38,000 bases of DNA from UBA9732 sp963609725. GTDB lineage: Bacteria > Spirochaetota > Spirochaetia > Sphaerochaetales > Sphaerochaetaceae. The stretch's first letter is position 1; every line of letters starts with the position of its first letter. Positions 1-6,266 of the stretch are shown piece after piece. A program made the position numbers and the translations under genes. The stretch is taken from positions 1 to 38,000 of the forward strand of contig CAVDLI010000007.1 in the NCBI GenBank assembly GCA_963609725.1, read 5' to 3'. Under the pieces are notes generated by a model. The model was not told the origin of the DNA. It saw only the letters and a program-made list of their open reading frames with translations, and searched no databases.

Positions 1-192
1 AGAACACTGAAGTATGAATGGATATTTTTAAGAGATTACTCTTCATTTGAACAATTAGAATATAGTCTTGAAGAGTTTGAGAGATTCTTCAATCACAAGA
101 GACTGCATCAGGGTCTTGGCTATAAGACTCCTGAAGAGGTTTATAAAGAAGGGAGTTTCCCTGAAACAAAAACTACAAAAGAGGTAGCTTAG
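1..192 (+). CDS. IS3-family transposase (orfB/DDE integrase), C-terminal end, cut by window edge
   Basis: The frame is open from base 1 to the TAG at 190-192 and encodes about 63 residues. It starts with RTLKYEWIFLRDY and contains FNHKRLHQGLGYKTPEEVY, the pattern at the extreme C-terminus of IS3-family DDE integrases, downstream of the catalytic glutamate. The family catalyses copy-paste transposition of its own element. The catalytic core would lie outside the window, so activity cannot be judged. The stop codon is followed 3 to 32 bases later by what looks like the right terminal repeat of the element, so this is the true 3' end of the IS. I am confident of the family and unsure of the subgroup. 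Confidence 0.85.
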   Translation, partial: RTLKYEWIFLRDYSSFEQLEYSLEEFERFFNHKRLHQGLGYKTPEEVYKEGSFPETKTTKEVA

Positions 193-224
193 TTCGGATA
201 ATTTTCTAGAAATTTGTCTTGACA
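193..224 (+). repeat. Probable right terminal inverted repeat of the IS3-family element
   Basis: Read inward on the minus strand, this stretch begins TGTCAAGACAAATTTC, and the element ends in CA on the plus strand, as IS3-family elements do (5'-TG...CA-3'). Position 224 is the inferred boundary. The last six bases, TTGACA (219-224), form a perfect outward-facing -35 hexamer, a known trait of some IS3 ends. I found no good -10 at 16-18 bp in the adjoining DNA. The left end is outside the window, so the boundary and target duplication are not verified. Confidence 0.6.
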
Positions 225-1069
225 GACCTCTTAGCATACTTCGAGGTTTTTACAAAATGGCCTTCTATGAATCTTTTCTGGAAATCCAAAACAACCTGTT
301 TTTGCTCACTATCCATAAAAGCCATAATACGGGTTGAATATCTTTCAGGGATACCATAAACAGCCTCTGCAATTCCTCCGCAGATTGCACCAGTAGTATC
401 GCAGTCCCCACCAATTGACATACAATTTCTAATAGCGTCTTCAAAACTTTCTGACTCGTAAAGACAAGCAAATGCGGCTTGGCAAGTGCCATCACATAGA
501 CTATGCCACGTATAGTTTCTAGTTAGCCATTCCATTTTATATTTTATTGGATAGTAGTGTTTTGTTTCATAGTCTTTAAGATCCAAGAGACTTTGACCTT
601 GAATTGCTTGATAAATCTGAACAGCTGTAGCTTCAGCCCCCATAAGACCATCGGAATGATTATGCGTGACCTCAGTTACAGCCCTACTCATTGCAATGCA
701 ACCCTCAAGGTCGTATGCAGCCCACCCCACTGGAGAAATTCTCATTGCAGAACCATTACCACAAGAATTGTATGGCCCTTGGTTAGGGTTTCTAAGCCAA
801 TGCCTAAAACCACCACCATAGCCAGCATGGGGATACTTATATCCCCATTTACGCATGGTTCTTGTGGCAAGATTAGAAAGCATAGCATAGTCGCTGTTTT
901 CTCTGCCTTTATTATCATCCCAAAGCAATATGGCCTCTGCAATGGCTATGGTCATGATTGAATCATCTGTCAGGTGACAAGAATCTGGCAAGAAATCAAA
1001 CTTCTTTGTATGAATATTATGCCACTCAAAACGTGAACCAACTGTATCTCCAATAATTGCACCCAACAT
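206..1069 (-). CDS. ADP-ribosylglycohydrolase (DraG/ARH family), C-terminal tail replaced by IS end
   Basis: The family hydrolyses ADP-ribose from modified proteins, nucleic acids or small molecules using two Mg ions. The N-terminus MLGAIIGDTVGSRFEWHN, the metal motif LTDDS (about residues 33-37) and the C-terminal motif GGDCDTTGAICGGIAEA give the full metal-binding set, so the enzyme is probably active. It is 287 residues, normal for the family. The start ATG overlaps the stop of the VWA gene by one base (TAATG), implying translational coupling. The last five codons and the TAG stop lie inside the IS3 terminal repeat, and the residues just before come from a GAGGTTTTTACAAAA repeat, so the tail FVKTSKYAKRSVKTNF is not ancestral. 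The substrate is unknown. Confidence 0.9.
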   Translation of the reverse strand: MLGAIIGDTVGSRFEWHNIHTKKFDFLPDSCHLTDDSIMTIAIAEAILLWDDNKGRENSDYAMLSNLATRTMRKWGYKYPHAGYGGGFRHWLRNPNQGPYNSCGNGSAMRISPVGWAAYDLEGCIAMSRAVTEVTHNHSDGLMGAEATAVQIYQAIQGQSLLDLKDYETKHYYPIKYKMEWLTRNYTWHSLCDGTCQAAFACLYESESFEDAIRNCMSIGGDCDTTGAICGGIAEAVYGIPERYSTRIMAFMDSEQKQVVLDFQKRFIEGHFVKTSKYAKRSVKTNF

Positions 1070-1722
1070 TACTTTTTCTCCTTTCTATTTGCAAAATCTG
1101 CTTCAATATCTTCACACCAATTTTCTTCAATATCCTCGTTTTTTCTATATCCTTCCAAGGCATCTGACAGCACCATGTAATTCAAACAGATACCTTCATG
1201 GTCATTGTGGAATCTGACGGCCCTATCTTCTCTAATGCCATATTTTCTTGCAGTTTCAACTGCATCTATATTTGCACCTAAAAAAAGAAACTCCCAACCG
1301 TACTTTTCCCTCTGGCACTTAATCATTGCTTTTACTCTGTCTGCTGTGTAATTTATAGATGCATTTTCCAAGCCATCTGTGGTTATAATGAACATTGTCT
1401 TTTCTGGAACATCCTCTTTACGTGCATACTTATGAACATTACCAATGTGATGGATAGAAGCTCCAAGAGCATCAATCAGAGCTGTGCAACCGCGAGCATA
1501 GTATTCCTTATTTGTGAGAACTGAAATATCCTTAAGATTAACTCTGTCATAAATAACTTCAGAGATATCGTCAAAAAGAACAAGAGAAACAAGACATTCT
1601 CCTTCAACTTTTTTCTGCTTCTCAATCATTGAGTTAAAACCGCCAATTGTGTCTTCTGTAAGAGATGTCATACTTCCACTTCTGTCCAAGATAAACACAA
1701 GTTCTGTTAAATCTTTCTTCAT
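1069..1722 (-). CDS. von Willebrand factor A (VWA) domain protein
   Basis: This is a 217-residue single-domain VWA protein. Near the N-terminus it has the MIDAS motif DRSGSM followed by a threonine (TEDTIGG), and later TTDGLENAS, which supplies the MIDAS aspartate. It therefore probably binds a divalent metal and a protein ligand. No signal peptide or membrane helix is visible, so it should be cytoplasmic, like TerY-type VWA proteins. I chose the ATG at 1722 because GGAGGTAA lies six bases upstream; an upstream ATG in frame at 1758 has no such site. It is followed by the ADP-ribosylglycohydrolase with a one-base overlap and preceded by the macro-domain gene. A role as adaptor in ADP-ribose signalling is inference from context. 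Confidence 0.85.
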   Translation of the reverse strand: MKKDLTELVFILDRSGSMTSLTEDTIGGFNSMIEKQKKVEGECLVSLVLFDDISEVIYDRVNLKDISVLTNKEYYARGCTALIDALGASIHHIGNVHKYARKEDVPEKTMFIITTDGLENASINYTADRVKAMIKCQREKYGWEFLFLGANIDAVETARKYGIREDRAVRFHNDHEGICLNYMVLSDALEGYRKNEDIEENWCEDIEADFANRKEKK

Positions 1723-1825
1723 TTTGTTACCTCCGCTTTTGTTAGCTAGTAACTCCATGATACGGATTTGAGAATTTTGACAGATTAACTGACAGTTAAT
1801 AAGAATTAATAAGATTTACTAAGAA

Positions 1826-2833
1826 TTACGCACCAGGAAGTGGCTGCAAATCCAAGGAATACAATAAATCATCAATGATATTGCGGTCATAGATTTTGCT
1901 CTGTATAAGGCCAGAAACGATTATGTCTTGAAGTGATGACTGATTTATTGCATATCCAGCTTTCATAAGCATCTCTTTAGTTTCTTCAATTGAAAGCTCA
2001 AGAGCAATAGCAATTCCAAAGACTGTCATCTTACTTGGATTTGATTTTCCATTAAGAATTTTCCAAAATCCTGGAGTAGATATACCAATCTCATCTTGTA
2101 CTGCAGAGTGGGGAAGTTTTCTTTCTTTTAGCAATCTAGTAAGCATTTCTGGAAAAGACTCATCTACAGGGATTTTATCAAGATTGGCCTGTGTAGGCTT
2201 TTCAATCAGTTTCTTAATCAAATCATTGTCTACTATGGGTTCCGCTAAAAAAGGCACCATGTCAGACTTTACTTCATAGTCATAATCTGGGACACATAAA
2301 TCTGGGATATATAAATCTGCTATATACTGGTTAACTATAGCAAAAAGCTCTGAAGAAAGACGCTCAGTCCAACTTCCAAATACTGCAAGAAGTATATTAA
2401 TATCAGGAAATTCTTGAACACATTCCTCAATTGCATTTATAGCAACTGTAAGAGCAACTTCTTTGGGAAAATTCTTTCCCTTTGATGAAATTAGAGGAAA
2501 AGCAATACTCTTACATCTAAGATTATTTGCCACAACAAGACTGTTTCTATAACAGGATCCTAGTACAGCAGTTTCAAGAGAGCTTTTGCCTCTCCAATGC
2601 GGACCAGAAGTATGAATGATATATTTACAAGGAAGAGCAAAACCCTCTGTGGCTCTTGATTCTCCAAGGTGAAGTCTTGGAAGTTTATTTGTAGCATCTC
2701 GTAGTGACTGGCCACAGATGTCATGAATTTGCATATCAAGCCCACCCCCACCAGAATAAAATTGATCTGTTGGATTGACAATTGCATCTACATTGAGAGT
2801 AGTAATATCAGAATTAATTATCTGAAAAGCCAT
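1826..2833 (-). CDS. Macro domain protein fused to a C-terminal XRE-type HTH
   Basis: Residues about 1-170 form a macro domain (binds or hydrolyses ADP-ribose derivatives): SDITTLNVDAIVNPTD, the glycine loop YSGGGGLDMQIH and YIIHTSGPHWRG are recognisable. Residues about 215-335 hold an XRE-like helix-turn-helix (LKERKLPHSAVQDEIGISTP, then FWKILNGKSNPS) followed by a helical tail. I start at the ATG at 2833, five bases after AGAGGG; a start 30 bases upstream lacks a site. It heads an apparent three-gene minus-strand unit with the VWA and glycohydrolase genes (103-base gap to VWA). A 16-base inverted repeat covers the presumed promoter 12-27 bases upstream of the start, suggesting autoregulation. 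Whether the macro domain is an ADP-ribose reader or eraser cannot be told from sequence. Confidence 0.88.
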   Translation of the reverse strand: MAFQIINSDITTLNVDAIVNPTDQFYSGGGGLDMQIHDICGQSLRDATNKLPRLHLGESRATEGFALPCKYIIHTSGPHWRGKSSLETAVLGSCYRNSLVVANNLRCKSIAFPLISSKGKNFPKEVALTVAINAIEECVQEFPDINILLAVFGSWTERLSSELFAIVNQYIADLYIPDLCVPDYDYEVKSDMVPFLAEPIVDNDLIKKLIEKPTQANLDKIPVDESFPEMLTRLLKERKLPHSAVQDEIGISTPGFWKILNGKSNPSKMTVFGIAIALELSIEETKEMLMKAGYAINQSSLQDIIVSGLIQSKIYDRNIIDDLLYSLDLQPLPGA

Positions 2834-2844
2834 CAGTTCCCTCT

Positions 2845-2860
2845 TTGTATTAGTATACAA
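2845..2860 (-). promoter_or_regulatory. Inverted repeat TTGTAT-N4-ATACAA, candidate operator of the macro/HTH gene
   Basis: This is a perfect 6-bp inverted repeat with a 4-bp spacer and includes TATACT (2852-2857), which could be the -10 box. A second small palindrome, AACATGTT (2859-2866), abuts it. The size suits a dimeric XRE-type repressor. No convincing -35 is visible. Confidence 0.45.
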
Positions 2861-2993
2861 CATGTTAAAACAAACACTATAGAGAATTTTGAATCCACCT
2901 GCTTATCTCTTTGAAAAGGCCATCCCTTTGAAAATGGCCATCTCCTTGAAAATCTCAAACACATCATGAACTCTATCGTAAACCTTAAGTTTC

Positions 2994-3638
2994 TTAGCAT
3001 ATGTGTATACGTTTGTCATAATCGATGTTTTTTGCAAAATGAGCTTTGCGAAGATTTCTTCTCGTTGAAAGATATTGAGATAGGTTATATGTCTTTTCAA
3101 TTGGCTCTCCCTGATAAAAACTTCCTGGACTTGAGATTTCAAGCCTATCACGGAACATATCAATCTGTATTTGTGTTCCAAGAAGAAAGTAATTACGATG
3201 CGCAACCGCATTTACGACACCTTCAAATAAGGCCCGTTAAGGATATGCATCAAGATTCTCTCTTCCTCTATCATTCTTTATGTATGTATGGTTCATTCTT
3301 TGATCTACAAATGTAAGGATAAACTCGATCGTATCAATGATATTACCTTGGAATTTCTTTGCCGTTACAATTCTGGCAGTTCCCCTTGTAAAACCAGAAA
3401 AAATTGAGCATTGCACAGCCGTTCTTTCCCCATCATATGTATCCATGAACAACAGAGCTTCATTTTTTAGCAAGTTTTTGTTGTTAAAAAAATGAACAGC
3501 TTTTAACTCTTTATTAGAGAGTTCCTTTCCTTCATTATGCTCACTGTAATAATCGAAAAGTTTTGAGAAATGGGAACAATCATATTCCACACCTGTATCT
3601 GTTGTATCAAATTGCGTGTCTCTATTGACTTCAACTTC
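2994..3638 (-). pseudogene. Schlafen/AlbA_2-type ATP-binding protein, C-terminal part, with in-frame stop
   Basis: On the minus strand one frame runs from 3638 to a TAA at 3237-3239, then resumes in the same frame to a TAA at 2994-2996. Together they read ...LDAYP*RALFEGVVNAVAHRNYFLLG...DMFRDRLEISSPG, the HATPase-like C-terminal domain of AlbA_2/RecG-like ATP-binding regulators. The stop replaces one codon, probably CAA or GAA. The N-terminal DNA-binding AlbA_2 half (usually about 150 or more residues) is absent: upstream, the frame is closed by a TAA at 3639-3641 beside a 23-bp repeat array. The last 20 or so codons coincide with a dispersed TTTTTGCAAAATGAGCTTTG repeat, so the 3' end also seems replaced. 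Non-functional by inference. Confidence 0.75.
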
Positions 3639-3680
3639 TTATTGAAGTGCACTTCAAAAGCTTCTTGAAGTACACTTCAA
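3628..3680. repeat. 23-bp periodic array of ACTTCAA / TTGAAGT half-sites
   Basis: Half-sites start at 3628, 3642, 3651, 3665 and 3674, with alternating spacing 14, 9, 14, 9, which is a 23-bp tandem period. The middle pair forms a perfect 16-bp palindrome, TTGAAGTGCACTTCAA (3642-3657). The array lies between the small ORF at 3654-3842 (overlapping its end) and the pseudogene. It looks like a protein-binding array or a recombination scar. Confidence 0.6.
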
Positions 3681-3842
3681 AACTACTTTATCTGTAAGAT
3701 CAGAACAGTTTGCCGGGTTATAACTATCATCAGATGCTTGCGCTGTCTTTCCATCAATCTGGAAATAAAAAGCCATGCATGTAGTTATTCGTCCAAATTC
3801 CTCAAATTCAAACGGTTCTGTATAAAATGTAACTTTATTCAT
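3654..3842 (-). CDS. Small hypothetical protein, possibly a truncated remnant
   Basis: A 62-residue ORF beginning MNKVTFYTEPFEFEEFG with an acidic, aromatic N-terminal part. I do not recognise it. Its only upstream signal is a weak purine stretch (AGAGAAAAA) before the ATG, and its last codons run into the 23-bp half-site array, so the C-terminus (VVLKCTSRSF) is repeat-derived. It may be the 5' remnant of a longer gene or the first part of the broken unit that also held the pseudogene downstream. No membrane segment or signal peptide is visible. Confidence 0.35.
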   Translation of the reverse strand: MNKVTFYTEPFEFEEFGRITTCMAFYFQIDGKTAQASDDSYNPANCSDLTDKVVLKCTSRSF

Positions 3843-3936
3843 GATTTTTCTCTGTTCTCAAGGGATACAGCTTTCTTGTAATGAAACTAAAACATGTGAT
3901 ATGGGGCATAATCTCATCTATCTTATCCTCTAGTGT

Positions 3937-5238
3937 TTAGATGAGTAAACTGTTTGGATCTAATAAAAATTCTTTTAACCCCATCATCAAATAACCATTT
4001 TCGTCATACCTAGGTTTCATACTCTTATCAACAATAATGAGTTTCTTGAATGAATCCATAGTGTGTTCAAATGACATTGTTTCCTGCTCATACTTTTCCT
4101 TATCAGGAATTGCATAAGCTGACTGAATATAATATTTTTTGCTTCCTAAAGTAGCTATAAAATCAATCTCCCGTTGAACACGAAATTCTTTCCCTCCTAC
4201 ATCTCTTTCTCTTGTTTCCACTGTTCCAACATCTACCTGGTATCCTCTAAACCTTAATTCATTATAGATGATATTTTCCATAATATGAGGCCCTTCAATC
4301 TGTCTAAAAGCTAATCGTGCATTCCTAAGTCCTATATCCTCGAAGTATATTTTATAAGGGGTGCCAATATATTTTCTGCCCTTTACGTTATATCTTTTTA
4401 CCCGAGTTAGTATGAAAGCTTCTTCTGCATAGCCAATATACTTATTCACCGTTGAATCACAGGTAGTTGTTCTATGAACAGCATTCATTGTATTTGCTAT
4501 TTTTCTTGGGTTCGTTAAGGTAGATATACCTGATGCAATTACATCCATTACCTCACTAAGTGCAACTTCATCCTGTACTGAATACCTAACAACGATATCC
4601 CTAAGATATACATTCTTCATCTGCGAAATCAAATAGTTTGTCTTCTGTTCTTCTGTAGTCATAAGTGCAACCGCGGGAAGTCCACCATACACAGAGTAAT
4701 CATCATAAGCTTCACTTTTATCTCCTTGTTTGAAATCGTAATACTCCGAGAAAGATAAAGGCAAAATATGAATCTCGTCACCGCGACCCTCAAACTCAGT
4801 CAATATGTCCTTTGACAAAAACTTAGAATTGCTACCAGTAACATAAACATCCACATTTCTGTTACGAAGAAAACCATTCAATACAGACTCAAATGCTCCT
4901 AATTTCTGCACCTCATCCAATAAAAGATAGTACATTCCATTTCCATTTATCTGAGGCATTAACCAATTAAGAAACTTGGAAGGATCAACTTTTTGATCTT
5001 CTTTTTCGTTATCGAAGATGATGGGATTTTCTCCTATCTTTAATAAATCCTGTGCCGTATCAAAGGCAAATTTAATAATATGGTCCTCAGCTATATTTTC
5101 ACTTCTCAAATAATTATAAAACAATGTATTTAGCAAATATGATTTTCCACATCTTCGTATTCCGGTAATTACTTTAATAAACCCATTGTGCTTTCTAACA
5201 ATAAGTCGCTCGAGATACACGTTTCTCTTTATTTCCAT
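3937..5238 (-). CDS. AAA+ ATPase with DUF4143 C-terminal domain
   Basis: A 433-residue member of the AAA_14/DUF4143 family, common but poorly understood ATPases of accessory regions. Walker A is GIRRCGKS (residues 26-33), Walker B YYLLLDEVQ (about 107-115), sensor VYVTGSNSKFL, followed by EFEGRGDEIHILPLSFSEY, typical of the family. The C-terminal half, with RREIDFIATLG-like REIDFIA, matches the DUF4143 nuclease-like fold. I start at the ATG at 5238, six bases after GGAG; an ATG 12 bases earlier overlaps that site. It stands alone between the Schlafen pseudogene and an IS21 remnant. The promoter sits between two iterons (see separate entries), so regulation by itself or a partner is likely. 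Role unknown. Confidence 0.9.
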   Translation of the reverse strand: MEIKRNVYLERLIVRKHNGFIKVITGIRRCGKSYLLNTLFYNYLRSENIAEDHIIKFAFDTAQDLLKIGENPIIFDNEKEDQKVDPSKFLNWLMPQINGNGMYYLLLDEVQKLGAFESVLNGFLRNRNVDVYVTGSNSKFLSKDILTEFEGRGDEIHILPLSFSEYYDFKQGDKSEAYDDYSVYGGLPAVALMTTEEQKTNYLISQMKNVYLRDIVVRYSVQDEVALSEVMDVIASGISTLTNPRKIANTMNAVHRTTTCDSTVNKYIGYAEEAFILTRVKRYNVKGRKYIGTPYKIYFEDIGLRNARLAFRQIEGPHIMENIIYNELRFRGYQVDVGTVETRERDVGGKEFRVQREIDFIATLGSKKYYIQSAYAIPDKEKYEQETMSFEHTMDSFKKLIIVDKSMKPRYDENGYLMMGLKEFLLDPNSLLI

Positions 5239-5260
5239 AGCAATCTCCATTTAATATTTT

Positions 5261-5349
5261 TGCCACAAATGGCATTTTTATGAATTATATTATAATTAAC
5301 CCTAATAATTATACAACCCATTCATTTAATATTTTTGCCGTAAGTGGCA
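5261..5349 (-). promoter_or_regulatory. Iteron-bracketed promoter of the DUF4143 ATPase
   Basis: On the minus strand TTGTAT (5311-5316) and TATAAT (5289-5294) are separated by 16 bp. Flanking it are two near-identical ~33-bp direct repeats (5248-5282 and 5323-5355), each carrying a 14-bp inverted repeat: TGCCACAAATGGCA (5261-5274) and TGCCGTAAGTGGCA (5336-5349). Their centres are exactly 75 bp apart, near seven helical turns. Confidence 0.6.
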
Positions 5350-5452
5350 TTTATGCTGTACATGGCACAATAAAAATGTAGAAAAAAGGCCGTCAAAAAT
5401 GTAGGTTTCAGGCCTCTAATCTAACAATGGTAAACTCCAAATAGGAGGAACC

Positions 5453-5602
5453 ATGAGAAAAGATATTTTAGAGAGGATGAAGCTAATACGAAAAGAGAAA
5501 GAAGAACCAAATTATTCAGATTATTCGATTATAGAAGCTTCAGGAAAAGCATCTTATGCAGTACTTTGCTGTACGGCGTTGTTTGAACTGACGCAGTTGT
5601 AG
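5453..5602 (+). pseudogene. 5' fragment of an IS21-family istA gene fused to repeat DNA
   Basis: ATAGGAGGAACC precedes an ATG that opens a 49-codon frame. The first 20 residues, MRKDILERMKLIRKEKEEPN, resemble the start of IS21-type IstA transposases. From about codon 32 the frame passes into the degenerate ~100-bp repeat and ends at TAG. Upstream (5370-5413), AAAAATGTA occurs twice, in line with the multiple terminal repeats of IS21 left ends. The rest of the transposase and istB are missing. Family assignment rests on a short stretch. Confidence 0.45.
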
Positions 5603-5810
5603 CTTCAAAGGTGTTGAACTGTAGACAAGGATACAAGCGAGGGATAGTACTTTGCTGTACAGACCGAGCGCAGTGACGCAGTATACAGTTCAAGAAACGA
5701 GAACATGTTCGAAGTTATTTGGAGATAGAACAAGAAAGGAAAACAGCGACAGTGCTACTCTGCACGGCGTTGTTTGAACTGACGCAGTTATAGCTTCAAA
5801 GAACGAGAAC
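5556..5810. repeat. Three degenerate ~100-bp repeat copies between IS21 remnant and ispF
   Basis: Copies begin near 5556, 5645 and 5749. Copies 1 and 3 share CGGCGTTGTTTGAACTGACG and then CAGTT, TAGCTTCAAAG. Copies 1 and 2 share AGTACTTTGCTGTAC. Copies 2 and 3 share ACGAGAAC. Copy 3 crosses the stop codon of ispF. There is otherwise no gene in 5603-5795. It resembles decayed intergenic repeats rather than coding DNA. Confidence 0.6.
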
Positions 5811-6266
5811 GGAGGCTTGAGCAATTATGGCGGTGCCATTTCCTAGCTCTGCAAGAGCTCCCTCAGCTGTTTTTGCTTTAACTCCTACACAGGAGGCATC
5901 TATTTTAAGAAGTGATGCTATGTTTTCTTTTATAGCCTTTTTGTAAGAAGTAAGTTTTGGATTTTGTAAAATAACTGTTGTGTCAACGTTTAATATATGA
6001 AAGCCTTTAGATTCAACTAGAGAGACTACTTTCTCAAGTAGAATAGAAGAACTAATGTCTTTATAAGACATGTCAGTATCAGGAAATAGTGTTCCAATAT
6101 CATCTAAACCGCATGCGCCAAGAAGGGCATCACAAATTGAATGGATGAGGACATCGCCGTCTGAATGTGCAACACAACCTTTGGGGGAGTCTATTATAAT
6201 GCCACCTATGACAAGTTTTCTGCCGTCTTCAAGTTTGTGCAAATCCCAACCTGTGCCAATTCTCAT
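5796..6266 (-). CDS. ispF: 2-C-methyl-D-erythritol 2,4-cyclodiphosphate synthase
   Basis: Converts CDP-ME 2-phosphate to the cyclic diphosphate in the MEP isoprenoid pathway, as a homotrimer with Zn. The 156 residues are standard. Seen are the metal motif GTGWDLH (D8, H10), HSDGDVLIHSICDALLGA with the third zinc ligand histidine, DIGTLFPDTD, and KAKTAEGALAELG near the C-terminus (family KTTE/KAKTxEGLG). Its ATG overlaps the stop of ispD by four bases (ATGA), so the two are coupled. The last codons (SVLVL) and the TGA lie in a repeat copy, meaning the original C-terminal tail was probably altered, but the catalytic part is intact. Confidence 0.97.
   Translation of the reverse strand: MRIGTGWDLHKLEDGRKLVIGGIIIDSPKGCVAHSDGDVLIHSICDALLGACGLDDIGTLFPDTDMSYKDISSSILLEKVVSLVESKGFHILNVDTTVILQNPKLTSYKKAIKENIASLLKIDASCVGVKAKTAEGALAELGNGTAIIAQASVLVL

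Noticed and set aside
2903..3316. Two overlapping ORFs (102 codons minus, 116 codons plus) in the pseudogene
   Set aside because: Other frames of the AlbA/HATPase remnant; the conserved domain is in the frame with the TAA.
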